From Curtobacterium oceanosedimentum (GTDB lineage: Bacteria > Actinomycetota > Actinomycetes > Actinomycetales > Microbacteriaceae): DNA of 64,000 nucleotides. Shown here piece after piece: positions 15,273 to 25,164 of this stretch; position 1 is the first letter of the stretch; the number at the start of each line of letters is the position of its first letter. The stretch is taken from NCBI RefSeq assembly GCF_020297365.1, contig NZ_JAIXIG010000006.1, positions 1 through 64,000 on the forward strand, read 5' to 3'. The notes under the pieces were generated by a model. That model was not told the origin of the DNA and made no database searches. It worked only from the letters and a program-made list of their open reading frames with translations. Both the position numbers and the translations under genes were made by a program.

Positions 15273-16904
15273 TCAGAGCTTGACGAGCAGCTCGCGTTCC
15301 TCGACGTCGGCCAGCCCGAGCGTGCGGTACCCCGCCGACTCGAAGAACACCGTGATGCGGTCCTCCTCGGTGCTCATGACGACGCCGGTGCCCCACTCGG
15401 CGTGCTCGACGCGGGCGTCCGGCGGCCAGGCGCTGTCGTTCGATCCGTCGGCCACGTGGGCCGCCGCCTCGAGCGCCGTGCCCGACGAGCAGGTGTCGCA
15501 GTTGCCGCACGGTTCCGACAGCTCGTCACCGAAGTACCCGAGCAGGAACTGGCGTCGGCAGCCGGTGGTCTCGGCGAGCTGGCGCATCATCGCGATCCGG
15601 GACTCCTCGACGCGCTCGCGCTCCGCCGCACGCTCCGCGGTGGCACGGGCCGCGCGGTCGGCCGTGTCCGGGCCGTCGGGCACCCGGGAGACGCCGTCGA
15701 CGTCGTCGCGCAGGGCTCCGGCGTCGAGCAGGGCGTTCAGCGCGCGCCCGGCGGTGCGGGCGGACAGGTCCGAGGCCTCGACGAGCGCCGAGCGGGCGAT
15801 CGAGCCGGTCGTCGGGACCGCGTCGAAGACGGCCCGCACCGAAGCGGGTCGGGGCGAGCCGGACGCGAAGAAGGTGCGCAGGCCGAAGTCCTCGGAGCGG
15901 TAGTGCAGGGTGGCGCCGGCGGGCTCGGCGTCGCGCCCGGCGCGGCCGATCTCCTGGTAGTACGAGTCGATCGACTCGGGGACGTCGGCGTGCACGACGT
16001 ACCGGACGTCGGGCTTGTCGATGCCCATGCCGAAGGCGCTCGTCGCGACCACCACGTCGACGTCGCCGTCGAGGAACCCGGTGTGGACGGCCTCGCGCTC
16101 CGCGATCCGCATGCCCGCGTGGTACGGCTGCGCGCGACGACCGCGGGCCGCCAGGGCGTCGGCGTACTCCGTGGTCGCCGCACGGGTGGCGACGTAGACG
16201 ACGGTGGCGCCGTCGAGCTCGGCGACCTGGTCGACCACGGCCTGACGCTTCTCGGCGTCCTCGGCGTGCCGGACGACCTCGAGCCGGATGCCGGGGCGGT
16301 CGAAGCCCGACGCGAGCACGAACGGGTCGCGCATGTGGAGCCGTGCGACCACGTCGTCCCGCACGGGGGCGGAGCCGGTGGCGGTCAGCGCCAGGACGGG
16401 GGGACGGCCGAGGCGCTCCACGACCTCGCCGAGTGCCAGGTAGTCCGGGCGGAAGTCGTGGCCCCAGGACGAGATGCAGTGCGCCTCGTCGACGGTGACC
16501 AGGGCGACGCCGGCGTCGTGCAGCCGCTCGAGCACGTCGTCCTTCGCGAGCTGTTCGGGGGCCAGGAACACGTAGCCGACCTCGCCCGCGGCGACGGCGT
16601 CCCAGGCCTCGGCGACGTCACGCGCCTTCCGCGTGGCGTTCATCGCGACGGCCCGGGGAGCGCCCTCGTGGTGCTCGAGTCCGACGACCTGGTCCTCCTG
16701 CAGCGCCACGAGGGGGGAGACCACGACGACGATGCCGTCCAGCTCGAGGCCGGCGACCTGGTAGATCGCGGACTTGCCGGATCCGGTCGGCATCACGGCG
16801 AGTGCGTCGCGCCCGTCGAGCACCGCGTCGATGACGGATTCCTGGTCGGGGCGGAGGCGCCAGCCGAACACGTCGGTGGCGCGGGTGCGGAGTGCTTCGT
16901 TCAC
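15273..16904 (-). CDS. recQ: RecQ-family ATP-dependent DNA helicase
   Basis: A 543-residue 3'-5' DNA helicase of recombination and repair. The helicase core is complete: motif I MPTGSGKS (about 38-45), motif II DEAHCISSWGHDFRP (about 138), VVATSAFGMGID and QEIGRAGRD. A RecQ zinc-binding region follows with spaced cysteines (C-RRQFLLGYFGD...C-x-x-C-x-x-C, about 447-471). In place of an HRDC domain, the last 60 residues form a small beta-rich domain (VEHAEWGTGVVMSTEEDRITVFFES) seen in short actinobacterial RecQ proteins. I chose GTG 16904 (VNEALRTRATDVFGW); a longer upstream frame is Arg/Pro rich and unlikely. A Ser/Ala-poor N-terminus fits a cytosolic enzyme. Confidence 0.93.
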   Translation of the reverse strand: MNEALRTRATDVFGWRLRPDQESVIDAVLDGRDALAVMPTGSGKSAIYQVAGLELDGIVVVVSPLVALQEDQVVGLEHHEGAPRAVAMNATRKARDVAEAWDAVAAGEVGYVFLAPEQLAKDDVLERLHDAGVALVTVDEAHCISSWGHDFRPDYLALGEVVERLGRPPVLALTATGSAPVRDDVVARLHMRDPFVLASGFDRPGIRLEVVRHAEDAEKRQAVVDQVAELDGATVVYVATRAATTEYADALAARGRRAQPYHAGMRIAEREAVHTGFLDGDVDVVVATSAFGMGIDKPDVRYVVHADVPESIDSYYQEIGRAGRDAEPAGATLHYRSEDFGLRTFFASGSPRPASVRAVFDAVPTTGSIARSALVEASDLSARTAGRALNALLDAGALRDDVDGVSRVPDGPDTADRAARATAERAAERERVEESRIAMMRQLAETTGCRRQFLLGYFGDELSEPCGNCDTCSSGTALEAAAHVADGSNDSAWPPDARVEHAEWGTGVVMSTEEDRITVFFESAGYRTLGLADVEERELLVKL

Positions 16905-17129
16905 CGATCCACACTGCCGGGCGCACGCTGGGGGGTGGTCCCAGGGGTGCGCCCAACGGCTCACGCGTGGCGGAGGCGACCCGTGCCTCCCGGCCGCGCA
17001 CCGGCCGTCCACCCAGCAGCGCTAGGCTGCGTGGCGGCCGTTGTCTCGACATCGAGCGACCCTCGATGGTGAGTGTGGCGACCGGGTAACCGATGCCGAT
17101 CGCACGGAACGTGCGGGAAGAAGAACAGC

Positions 17130-18299
17130 GTGGATCTTTTCGAGTACCAGGCCAGGGACCTCTTCGAGTCCTACGGCGTTCCCGTGTTGCAGGGGATCAC
17201 CGCCGACACCCCCGAGGAGGCGAGAGCAGCGGCCGAGCGCATCGGCGGCGTGGTCGTCGTCAAGGCGCAGGTGAAGGTCGGCGGTCGCGGCAAGGCCGGC
17301 GGCGTGAAGGTCGCGAAGACCCCGGACGAGGCGTTCGAGCACGCGCAGGCGATCCTCGGCCTCGACATCAAGGGCCACACCGTCCAGCGCGTCATGGTCG
17401 CCCAGGGCGCCGACATCGCCGAGGAGTTCTACTTCTCCGTGCTGCTCGACCGGGCCAACCGCTCCTACCTCTCCCTGACCAGCGTCGAGGGCGGCATGGA
17501 GATCGAGCAGCTCGCGGTCGAGAAGCCCGAGGCGCTCGCCCGGGTCGAGGTCGACCCGCTCACCGGCATCGACGAGGCCGCCGCGCTCGAGATCGCTCGG
17601 CAGGCGAACTTCCCACCGGAGCTGCAGGACGCCGTCGCCGACGTCTTCGTCAAGCTCTACGACGTCTACAAGGGCGAGGACGCGACCCTGGTCGAGGTCA
17701 ACCCCCTCGTCCGCACCGGCGACGGCCAGATCCTGGCACTCGACGGCAAGGTCTCGCTCGACGAGAACGCCGACTTCCGGCACGAGGGCCACAAGCAGCT
17801 CGAGGACACCGCGAGCGAGGACCCGCTCGAGGCCAAGGCGAAGGCCCACGGCCTGAACTACGTCAAGCTCGACGGCCAGGTCGGCGTCATCGGCAACGGC
17901 GCCGGGCTCGTCATGTCGACGCTCGACGTCGTCGCCTACGCCGGTGAGCGCCACGGCGGCGTGAAGCCCGCGAACTTCCTCGACATCGGTGGTGGCGCCT
18001 CGGCCGAGGTGATGGCCAACGGTCTCGACGTCATCCTCGGCGACCCGCAGGTCAAGAGCGTGTTCGTCAACGTCTTCGGTGGCATCACCGCCTGCGACGC
18101 CGTCGCGAACGGCATCGTCGCCGCGCTCGGCATCCTGGGCGACGCGGCCACCAAGCCGCTCGTCGTGCGACTCGACGGCAACAACGTGGAAGAGGGTCGT
18201 CGGATCCTGGCGGAGGCGGCGCACCCGCTCGTCACCGTCGCCGCGACCATGGACGACGCGGCCGAGCAGGCCGCCGAACTCGCCGCCGCAGCGGCCTGA
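17130..18299 (+). CDS. sucC: Succinyl-CoA ligase (ADP-forming) subunit beta
   Basis: The 389-residue ATP-grasp subunit of succinyl-CoA synthetase, converting succinyl-CoA to succinate with nucleotide phosphorylation in the TCA cycle. It opens [19 protein letters not shown] and has the ATP-grasp elements ([25 protein letters not shown] near residue 190) and the C-terminal CoA-ligase-like domain with the conserved GIT block ([10 protein letters not shown]). The length equals the usual 388. The start is GTG 17130 with GGAAG upstream; an earlier ATG in frame gives an implausible N-terminus. It is followed by sucD after an 11-bp gap. A TAGGCT -10-like box lies near 17021 in the 225-bp upstream gap. 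Confidence 0.97.
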   Translation: MDLFEYQARDLFESYGVPVLQGITADTPEEARAAAERIGGVVVVKAQVKVGGRGKAGGVKVAKTPDEAFEHAQAILGLDIKGHTVQRVMVAQGADIAEEFYFSVLLDRANRSYLSLTSVEGGMEIEQLAVEKPEALARVEVDPLTGIDEAAALEIARQANFPPELQDAVADVFVKLYDVYKGEDATLVEVNPLVRTGDGQILALDGKVSLDENADFRHEGHKQLEDTASEDPLEAKAKAHGLNYVKLDGQVGVIGNGAGLVMSTLDVVAYAGERHGGVKPANFLDIGGGASAEVMANGLDVILGDPQVKSVFVNVFGGITACDAVANGIVAALGILGDAATKPLVVRLDGNNVEEGRRILAEAAHPLVTVAATMDDAAEQAAELAAAAA

Positions 18300-18310
18300 A
18301 GGGACTGACC

Positions 18311-19198
18311 ATGTCGATCTTCCTCAACAAGGACTCCAAGGTCATCGTCCAGGGCATCACCGGCGGCGAGGGCACCAAGCACACCGCGCTCATGCTCAAG
18401 GCCGGCACGCAGGTGGTCGGTGGTGTCAACGCCCGCAAGGCCGGCACGACCGTCACCCACGGCGACGTGTCCCTGCCCGTCTTCGGCACCGTCCGCGAGG
18501 CGATGGACACCACCGGTGCCGACGTCTCCATCGTCTTCGTCCCGCCGGCCTTCGCGAAGGACGCCGTGCTCGAGGCCATCGACGCCGCCATCCCGCTCGT
18601 GGTCGTCATCACCGAGGGCATCCCGGTGCAGGACGCCGCGGAGTTCTGGGCACACGCCAAGGCGAAGGGCGGCACGACCCGCATCATCGGTCCGAACTGC
18701 CCCGGCATCATCACGCCGGGGGAGTCGCTCGTCGGCATCACCCCGGCGACGATCACCGGCAAGGGGCCGATCGGCCTCGTGTCGAAGTCGGGCACGCTGA
18801 CCTACCAGATGATGTACGAGCTGCGCGACCTGGGCTTCTCGACCGCCATCGGCATCGGCGGCGACCCGGTCATCGGCACGACGCACATCGACGCGCTCGC
18901 CGCGTTCGAGGCGGACCCCGAGACCGAGGCCATCGTGATGATCGGTGAGATCGGCGGCGACGCCGAGGAGCGCGCGGCCGAGTACATCAAGGCGCACGTC
19001 ACCAAGCCGGTCGTCGGCTACGTCGCGGGCTTCACCGCGCCCGAGGGCAAGACGATGGGTCACGCCGGCGCGATCGTGTCCGGCTCGGCCGGCACCGCCG
19101 AGGCGAAGAAGGAAGCGCTCGAGGCGGCTGGCGTCAAGGTCGGCAAGACGCCCTCCGAGACGGCCGCGCTGCTGCGCGAGGTGGTCGCCGCCCGCTAG
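18311..19198 (+). CDS. sucD: Succinyl-CoA ligase (ADP-forming) subunit alpha
   Basis: The 295-residue alpha subunit, which binds CoA (N-terminal Rossmann domain, [13 protein letters not shown]) and carries the phospho-histidine. The active-site histidine is in GHAGAIVSG (H251). The [13 protein letters not shown] and [10 protein letters not shown] blocks are intact. It forms an operon with sucC, and a strong terminator hairpin follows about 40 bp after the stop. Confidence 0.97.
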   Translation: MSIFLNKDSKVIVQGITGGEGTKHTALMLKAGTQVVGGVNARKAGTTVTHGDVSLPVFGTVREAMDTTGADVSIVFVPPAFAKDAVLEAIDAAIPLVVVITEGIPVQDAAEFWAHAKAKGGTTRIIGPNCPGIITPGESLVGITPATITGKGPIGLVSKSGTLTYQMMYELRDLGFSTAIGIGGDPVIGTTHIDALAAFEADPETEAIVMIGEIGGDAEERAAEYIKAHVTKPVVGYVAGFTAPEGKTMGHAGAIVSGSAGTAEAKKEALEAAGVKVGKTPSETAALLREVVAAR

Positions 19199-19235
19199 CG
19201 GCCGGCTGTCCGACGCACGGTCGGTCGATCGCCGG

Positions 19236-19266
19236 GAGGCCCGGTGCGGGTTCCGCACCGGGCCTC
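19236..19266 (+). terminator. sucCD terminator hairpin (GGGAGGC-family palindrome)
   Basis: A perfect 14-bp stem, arms GAGGCCCGGTGCGG (19236-19249) and 19253-19266, with a 3-nt loop. It lies 38 bp after sucD. The outer sequence GGGAGGC...GCCTC-CGTC is shared with several other intergenic hairpins in this window. Confidence 0.85.
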
Positions 19267-19394
19267 TCGTCGTCCGGACGGTCGCGCGCCGGCGTGTCGC
19301 CCCGTTCTGGGGGTGCGTGCGGCCCCTGCGTGGGGTGGGGGGACTGCTTTGATGAGCCAGCCCCTCCGACCCGAACGAAGGCACTCTCGTCCCC

Positions 19395-22322
19395 ATGCAC
19401 AACGCACTGCGCGCACGCGCGCTCGCGGTCGGCATCGTGGTCAGCACACTCGCTGCTGCCGCTGCCGTCGCCACGGCCGTCCCGGCTTCCGCCGCGACCA
19501 CCGATTCATCCGTCACGTTCTCGGCCACCGGTGCCGTCCAGACCTGGACCGTCCCGGCGGGCGTCGACCGCATCTACGTCGACATCGCCGGCGCCCAGGG
19601 CGGTGCCGGCTACGACGGCGGTGCCGCCGGCGCCGAGCTCACCGGCACGCTGCCGGTGACACCCGGTCAGCAGCTCAACGTCCTCGTCGGCACGATGGGC
19701 GCGAACGGTCGCCAGTACTCGACCGGCGGCGGTGGTGGCGGTGGCTCGTTCATCTACACCACGCCCGACCAGGCCGGCATCCTCGCCGCGGCCGGCGGTG
19801 GCGGCGGCACCGGCTCGAACCGGTACGGCTACCCGGCGACCACGACGACGACCGCGAACCCGGGCGACAACGGCGGCGGCGCCGGTGGCACGGCCGGTGG
19901 CGGCGGCGGCGGCGGCTCGAACGCCGGCGGTGGCGGCGGTCTCCTCGGCAACGGCGCCGGCAGCGGAGCCGGGCGCTCGGTCGCGGCCGGCGGTGCCGGC
20001 GGCAGCGCCGGGCGCAGCGGCGGATTCGGCGGCGGTGGCGGTTCCAACGGGTCGGCGGCCGGCGGCGGCGGTGGCTACAGCGGCGGTGGCGCCGGTGCGT
20101 TCGTCAACGGCGGTGCCGGCGGCGGCGGTGGCGGCAGCTCCTACTTCGCCGGAGAGCTCTCCGGCGCGATCGCGAACCACGGTGGCAACGGCTCCGTGAC
20201 CATCGCGTGGCCGTCGAAGCTCACGCTCGTGTCGCCCGCCAACGGGTTCCCGGGCGACCGCGTCGTCATCACCGGCTCCGGTCTCGCCGGTTCGACCGTC
20301 CGCGTCGCGGGCGTCGCGGCACCCGTGCGCTCCTCGACCGACACCGAGGTCGTGGCCACCGTCCCGGAGCAGCAGCGCCTGCCCGGCGGGCCGCAGCGCG
20401 TCGAGGTCACCACGGCCAGCGGTGTGACCTACCCCGTCGTCGGGGCCTTCACGTACACCCCGGCACCCAACGTCTCCGCCGTCACGCCGGGCACGGTCCA
20501 GCGCGGCGCGCAGCGCACGGTCACGATCACCGGCTCCGGCTTCACGGGTGCGTCCGCCGTCCGCTTCGGCGCCACGCCCGCCGTGTCGTTCGTGGTCGTC
20601 TCCGACACGAGGGTCACCGCGGTCGTCCCGGCCGACATCCCCGTGGGCACGGTCGACACGACCGTCACGAACCCGAGCGGCACGAGCGCGACCGGCGATG
20701 CGGACCGGCTCGTCGTCACCGCAGCGACCGTCGTGGTCGCACCCGCCACGCTCCCGGCGGCCCAGGTCGGCGTCGCCTACTCGCAGCAGCTCAGCGCCTC
20801 GGGTGGCAACGCGCCGTACCGGTTCGCGGTCACGGCCGGGGTGCTCCCCGCAGGCTTGACGCTGAGCGAGGGTGGTGCGCTGAGCGGCACCCCGACCGAG
20901 GCCACGACGACGGTGTTCACCGTCACGGCCACCGACGCCAACGGCGACACGGGCTCCCGCGCCTACAGCCCCGAGGTGCGCGTGGCCGTCCCGACGGTCT
21001 CCGAGGTCTCGCCCGCGTCGGGCGTGGTCTACGGCGGCACGACGGTGACGATCCGCGGCACCGGGTTCACCGGCGCCACCGCCGTCTCGTTCGGTGACGC
21101 GGCGGCCGCGTCGTACACGGTCGACTCCGCCACCGAGATCACCGCCGTCACCCCGGCGTCCTCTAAGGGCGTCGTCGACGTGACCGTCACCACGGCCGGC
21201 GGCACCAGCGCGACGAGCGAGGCGGGCCGATTCCGCTTCACCGCGCCCGTCGTCACGGTCAGTCCGACCGAGCTGCCCGACGGCAAGCAGGGGGTCCCGT
21301 ACGCGCAGACCCTGACGGCATCGGGCGACCGGAGCGACACCTACACCTTCGCGGTGACCGACGGCGCCCTGCCGGCGGGCATCGAGCTGGAGGCCGACGG
21401 CACGCTCACCGGGATCCCGACCGGGTCCGGCTCCTCCGCGTTCACCGTCACGGCGACGGGCGGCGACGGCTTCACGGGCCGCGTGGACCACACGCTGGTC
21501 ATCGCGTCCTCGGTGCCGGTCATCACGGCGGTCTCGCCGGCGACGGGTGACGCCGGTGACGCCGTGACGATCACGGGCACCGACCTCGACGGTGCCACCG
21601 CCACCATCGGCGGCGTCGAGGCGCAGGTCGACACGACGGCGACGAACACGTCGACCTCGCTCACCGTGCTCGCGCCGGAGTCGGAGCCGCGTGCCGCGGA
21701 CGACGCCGTCGACGTCATCGTGACGACCGCCTGGGGGACCGCCCGGTCCGCCGGTGCGTTCACCTACGTGACCACGCCGGACCTGACCATCGACGCCGGG
21801 TTCCGGACGGGTGACGCCGTCGACGGTGCGAGCTTCGCGATCCACGCCTCGGGCTTCGCCGCCGGCCAGGACGTCGAGGCCGTCGTGTACTCCACGCCGA
21901 CCACGGTGTACACCGGCACGACCGCCGAGGACGGCACGCTCGACGCGACCGCCGCGCTGCCGGCGCTCGAGGCCGGCAGCCACGAGCTCGTCGTCACCGC
22001 CGGTGCGCAGACGGCCCGTCTCTGGTTCGCGGTCGACGCGGACGGCACGGTGACCGGGATCTCCGCCTCGGGCCCGGTCGCGCCGGTCGACACCGAGGAG
22101 CCCGCCGTCGAGCCGACCGACCCGACCGACCCGACCGTCCCGGCGGAGCCCGGTGCCACGGCGCCGTCGGCGACCCCCGGTGCGGTGCCCGCTCGGGGCG
22201 ACGACGGCGAGCTCGCCTGGACGGGCGCCGACGTGCGGGGCCCGCTCCTGGCCGCGGCCGTGCTGGTCCTCGCCGGTCTCGGCACGGCGCTCGTCGCCCG
22301 TCGCCGCCGCGAGGCGCGCTGA
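19395..22322 (+). CDS. Secreted, cell-wall-anchored Gly-rich protein with TIG/Ig-like repeats and LAWTG sorting signal
   Basis: A 975-residue surface protein. A signal peptide (residues 1-35, AVPASAA) is followed by a beta segment (TFSATGAVQTWTVPAG) and a Gly-rich domain (about 100-266) like the Gly-rich fold near receptor-type proteins. Then come alternating modules: IPT/TIG-like (about 279-355, 362-444, 534-616, 710-790) and putative-Ig 'cadherin-like' modules (about 446-530 and 619-702, with GVPYAQTLTASG and LPAGIELEADGTLTGIP). The C-terminus has a Pro/Thr/Asp spacer, then LAWTG (about 939), a hydrophobic helix and RRRR, a sorting signal of the LAxTG type used by class E sortases. The sortase gene is not in the window. 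Role is probably adhesion or matrix binding. Confidence 0.88.
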   Translation: MHNALRARALAVGIVVSTLAAAAAVATAVPASAATTDSSVTFSATGAVQTWTVPAGVDRIYVDIAGAQGGAGYDGGAAGAELTGTLPVTPGQQLNVLVGTMGANGRQYSTGGGGGGGSFIYTTPDQAGILAAAGGGGGTGSNRYGYPATTTTTANPGDNGGGAGGTAGGGGGGGSNAGGGGGLLGNGAGSGAGRSVAAGGAGGSAGRSGGFGGGGGSNGSAAGGGGGYSGGGAGAFVNGGAGGGGGGSSYFAGELSGAIANHGGNGSVTIAWPSKLTLVSPANGFPGDRVVITGSGLAGSTVRVAGVAAPVRSSTDTEVVATVPEQQRLPGGPQRVEVTTASGVTYPVVGAFTYTPAPNVSAVTPGTVQRGAQRTVTITGSGFTGASAVRFGATPAVSFVVVSDTRVTAVVPADIPVGTVDTTVTNPSGTSATGDADRLVVTAATVVVAPATLPAAQVGVAYSQQLSASGGNAPYRFAVTAGVLPAGLTLSEGGALSGTPTEATTTVFTVTATDANGDTGSRAYSPEVRVAVPTVSEVSPASGVVYGGTTVTIRGTGFTGATAVSFGDAAAASYTVDSATEITAVTPASSKGVVDVTVTTAGGTSATSEAGRFRFTAPVVTVSPTELPDGKQGVPYAQTLTASGDRSDTYTFAVTDGALPAGIELEADGTLTGIPTGSGSSAFTVTATGGDGFTGRVDHTLVIASSVPVITAVSPATGDAGDAVTITGTDLDGATATIGGVEAQVDTTATNTSTSLTVLAPESEPRAADDAVDVIVTTAWGTARSAGAFTYVTTPDLTIDAGFRTGDAVDGASFAIHASGFAAGQDVEAVVYSTPTTVYTGTTAEDGTLDATAALPALEAGSHELVVTAGAQTARLWFAVDADGTVTGISASGPVAPVDTEEPAVEPTDPTDPTVPAEPGATAPSATPGAVPARGDDGELAWTGADVRGPLLAAAVLVLAGLGTALVARRRREAR

Positions 22323-22340
22323 CGGTCGTCACCGAGCACG

Positions 22341-22380
22341 GACGGGAGGCTCCCCACCAGTTGGTGGGGAGCCTCCCGTC
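22341..22380 (+). terminator. Strong terminator hairpin after the surface-protein gene
   Basis: A perfect 19-bp stem: arms 22341-22359 and 22362-22380, with a 2-nt centre. It starts 19 bp after the stop codon. The core GGGAGGC...GCCTCCC again belongs to the repeated palindrome family. Confidence 0.9.
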
Positions 22381-22467
22381 GTCCGCGGGGCCGGCTCCGC
22401 AGCCGCGGCACACCGGTGTTTTGCCGGGGAGGCCGCGCGCCGGGGCCGGGCGGACGCACGACGCCCG

Positions 22468-22473
22468 TATCCT
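22468..22473 (+). promoter_or_regulatory. -10 box (TATCCT) for a leaderless DUF6350 transcript
   Basis: TATCCT ends 7 nt before ATG 22481, the spacing expected if transcription starts at or next to the A of the start codon. No ribosome site is visible. Confidence 0.45.
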
Positions 22474-22480
22474 CACTGCG

Positions 22481-24529
22481 ATGAACCGCCTGGGAACCGC
22501 TCTGCTCGCCGCGATCGAGGCGGTCGTGACGGTCGGCGTCGGGATCGGCGTCGCCCTGGTCCCGCTGACGCTGCTGTGGGGGTTCGAGTACGGCCTGCAG
22601 GTCGACTGGGACGTCTTCTGGAAGGCCACCGGCAGCGTCTGGCTCGTCGGCCACGGCGTCGACGTCTCCTTCCTGCTCGGGTCCGCGCTCGCGAAGAGCA
22701 CCGGGGTCAGCGGTGCCGCCGACCCCATCCACGTGACGCTCGCGGCGCTCGGCTTCGCGGTCGTCACCGCGTGGCTCGGCGGTCGCGCCGGACGTCGGTT
22801 CGCCGAGACCGAGCACCGCACCACCGGGCTGCTCGTCGGGACGGCCGTCGTCGCGCTCCTGGGCCTGGGCGTCGCGCTGTCCTCGGCCTCCGCCGCCACC
22901 CGGCCGACGATCTGGCAGGCGGTGGTCCTGCCCGCGCTGTGGTTCGGGATCCCGGCACTCGTGACGTCCGAGGTCTGCCGTCGTCGTCGCGGCCTGCCCG
23001 CCGACGCGGTGACGCAGCGGGTCGTCGCGACGATCGACCGCGTCCCCGCCGTGTGGCGCGCCGTCGCTGCGTTCGGACTGCGCGCCGGGACCGCCGCGAC
23101 CGCCGCGGTGGTCGGCGTCGCCGCCGTCCTGGTCGGCCTGCTCCTCTTCACCTCGTTCGCCGAGGTCATCACCCTGTACGAGCAGTCGCACGCCGGCGTC
23201 ATCGGCGGTGTCGCGCTCACCGTCGGGCAGCTCGCCTTCCTGCCGGACCTGGTCGGCTGGGCCACGGCGTGGCTCGTCGGCCCCGGCTTCGCCATCGGCG
23301 CCGGGTCGAGCGTGTCCCCGATCGCCACCACCCTCGGCCCGATCCCCGGCCTGCCCGTCTTCGGCGCGCTGCCGACCGCCGGGCACACCTTCGGCCTGGT
23401 CTGGATCCTCGTGCCGGTCGTCGCCGGGTTCGCGGTCGGCGGTGCGATGCGACCGCGCCTGGTCCGTGCCCTCGGCCAGGACGACTCCGCGCTGTACCGT
23501 GCGCTCGGCGGGGTGGCCGTCGGGCTCGTCGCCGGGGTCTCCACCGGGCTCATCGCCTGGCTGTCGTCCGGCTCGCTCGGCCCGGGGCGCCTGACCGACG
23601 TCGGGCCGGACGCCTTCGCCGTCGGTGGCTTCGCCGCGCTCGAGGTCGGACTGCCGGCGATCATCGCGCTCGCCGCGGGTAGCGACCTCGTCCGCCTGCC
23701 GGACCGCGGGCGGACGCGCGAGCGGTGGACCGAGGCCGACGTCGACGACGCAGCGGTGGCCGACGCCGGTGAGGGGTCGCTCCTCGCCGCCCTCGACCAG
23801 GCCGGCGCCGGTCGCACCACCGACGTGCACCGCTTCGTGGTCGAGGAGTCCCACGACGGGTCCACCGCCGCACGGTCCCGCGCCACGACGGAGCAGGCGA
23901 CCGAGCCGATCGGCAGCGGACCGGCCGGAAGCGGACCGGTCGGCAGCGGACCGGTCGCCGATGAGCCGTCTGTGTCGACGACGCCGTCCGTGTCGACGCC
24001 GCCGTCCGTCGCACCGCGCATCGCCGACACCGACCACGACGTCGAGCTCCCCGACTGGGCGAAGACCGACGCGGTGGCCGCCGATCGTCTGGCCGCCGAG
24101 CCGGAACCGCAGCGCCGGGGCGCCGGGCGCGCGGTGCTCGGTGGGCTCCGCGACCGGGTCGTGGGTGCGGCCGAGGGCGTCCGCGGCCGGGCCGGCGAGC
24201 TGCGCGACCGTGTGACGCGGTCCGACCCGGAGCCGCAGCGGCCTGCTCCCGCCCCCGAGCGGCCTGCGGCGCCGGCACCCGTGCCGACCGACGCCCAGCC
24301 CGCGTTCCCGTGGAGCACCGAGGAGTTCGTCGCCGGCCGGGACGACGTCGACGCTGACCACGACGAGGCCGACGAGCCCGCCGAGCCCGCCGCGTCCGCG
24401 CCCCGGCCGTCCGCGCCGTCGCAGCGGCCGACGCCGACGCCGCAGGGTCGCCCGACGAACTGGGACACCACCGACCAGATCCCCGAGGACGAACTGCCCT
24501 GGTGGCGTCAGCCCAAGGACGACCGCTGA
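22481..24529 (+). CDS. DUF6350 family polytopic membrane protein (PerM-like cell division protein)
   Basis: A 682-residue protein with an N-terminal membrane domain of about 400 residues (nine or so hydrophobic helices, beginning [26 protein letters not shown]). A long hydrophilic tail follows (about 400-682), rich in Pro, Ala and acidic residues and ending [14 protein letters not shown], typical of the family. DUF6350 members in actinobacteria lie directly upstream of purN, as here; some are called PerM and have a cell-division/stress role in mycobacteria, which is only an analogy. Start is ATG 22481; a frame open further upstream would read through the terminator. The -10 box 7 nt upstream implies leaderless translation. 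Confidence 0.85.
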   Translation: MNRLGTALLAAIEAVVTVGVGIGVALVPLTLLWGFEYGLQVDWDVFWKATGSVWLVGHGVDVSFLLGSALAKSTGVSGAADPIHVTLAALGFAVVTAWLGGRAGRRFAETEHRTTGLLVGTAVVALLGLGVALSSASAATRPTIWQAVVLPALWFGIPALVTSEVCRRRRGLPADAVTQRVVATIDRVPAVWRAVAAFGLRAGTAATAAVVGVAAVLVGLLLFTSFAEVITLYEQSHAGVIGGVALTVGQLAFLPDLVGWATAWLVGPGFAIGAGSSVSPIATTLGPIPGLPVFGALPTAGHTFGLVWILVPVVAGFAVGGAMRPRLVRALGQDDSALYRALGGVAVGLVAGVSTGLIAWLSSGSLGPGRLTDVGPDAFAVGGFAALEVGLPAIIALAAGSDLVRLPDRGRTRERWTEADVDDAAVADAGEGSLLAALDQAGAGRTTDVHRFVVEESHDGSTAARSRATTEQATEPIGSGPAGSGPVGSGPVADEPSVSTTPSVSTPPSVAPRIADTDHDVELPDWAKTDAVAADRLAAEPEPQRRGAGRAVLGGLRDRVVGAAEGVRGRAGELRDRVTRSDPEPQRPAPAPERPAAPAPVPTDAQPAFPWSTEEFVAGRDDVDADHDEADEPAEPAASAPRPSAPSQRPTPTPQGRPTNWDTTDQIPEDELPWWRQPKDDR

Positions 24530-24557
24530 CGGCACCCGTCGACGCCGTGCCTCCCGA

Positions 24558-24563
24558 TAGGGT
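24558..24563 (+). promoter_or_regulatory. -10 box (TAGGGT) for leaderless purN
   Basis: TAGGGT is followed by 7 nt and then GTG 24571. The hexamer and spacing match a leaderless actinobacterial promoter; no Shine-Dalgarno sequence is present. Confidence 0.5.
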
Positions 24564-24570
24564 TGGTGCC

Positions 24571-25164
24571 GTGCTCGAACTGGTCGTCCTGATCTCCGGT
24601 ACCGGGTCGAACCTCCGAGCCCTGCTCGAAGCGACCTTCGACGCCGAGTACCCCGCCCGCGTCGTCGCCATCGGTGCCGACCGTGACGCCGAGGGCCTGG
24701 GCCTGGGCGAGGAGTTCTCGATCCCGACCTTCACCGTGCCGTTCACCCGGTACGGGTCGCGTGCCGAGTGGGGACAGGCCCTGGCCGAGCAGATCCGTCC
24801 GTGGTCGCCCGACCTGCTCGTGCTCTCCGGGCTGATGCGGCTGCTGCCCCCGGCCGTGGTGTCCGAGTTCGCCCCCGGCATCATCAACACCCACCCGGCG
24901 TACCTGCCCGAGTTCCCCGGCGCCCACGGCGTGCGGGACGCCCTGGCGGCCGGTGTCACCGAGACCGGCGCGAGCGTCATCGCGGTGGACGACGGCGTCG
25001 ACACCGGCCCGATCCTCGCCCAGGAGCGCATCCCGGTGCTGCCTGGTGACACCGAGTCGACGCTGCACGACCGCATCAAGCCGGTCGAGCGCCGCCTGCT
25101 CATCCAGACCATCCTCGACATCGCCAACGGCACCACCGACCTGAAGGGCACCCCGAGCGCATGA
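24571..25164 (+). CDS. purN: Phosphoribosylglycinamide formyltransferase (GART)
   Basis: A 197-residue enzyme that transfers the formyl group of 10-formyl-THF to GAR, the third step of purine synthesis. Features are the N-terminal [18 protein letters not shown] phosphate-binding loop, [21 protein letters not shown] with the catalytic Asn-His, and the late Asp ([10 protein letters not shown]). GTG 24571 is chosen over an in-frame ATG at 24502 that would overlap DUF6350 and lacks family sequence. Its TGA overlaps the purH ATG (ATGA), so the two are co-translated. Confidence 0.95.
   Translation: MLELVVLISGTGSNLRALLEATFDAEYPARVVAIGADRDAEGLGLGEEFSIPTFTVPFTRYGSRAEWGQALAEQIRPWSPDLLVLSGLMRLLPPAVVSEFAPGIINTHPAYLPEFPGAHGVRDALAAGVTETGASVIAVDDGVDTGPILAQERIPVLPGDTESTLHDRIKPVERRLLIQTILDIANGTTDLKGTPSA

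Noticed and set aside
21764-24535. Very long minus-strand frames opposite the TIG protein and DUF6350
   Set aside because: Antisense shadows. DUF6350 and the surface protein are clearly supported by membrane pattern, motifs and terminators.
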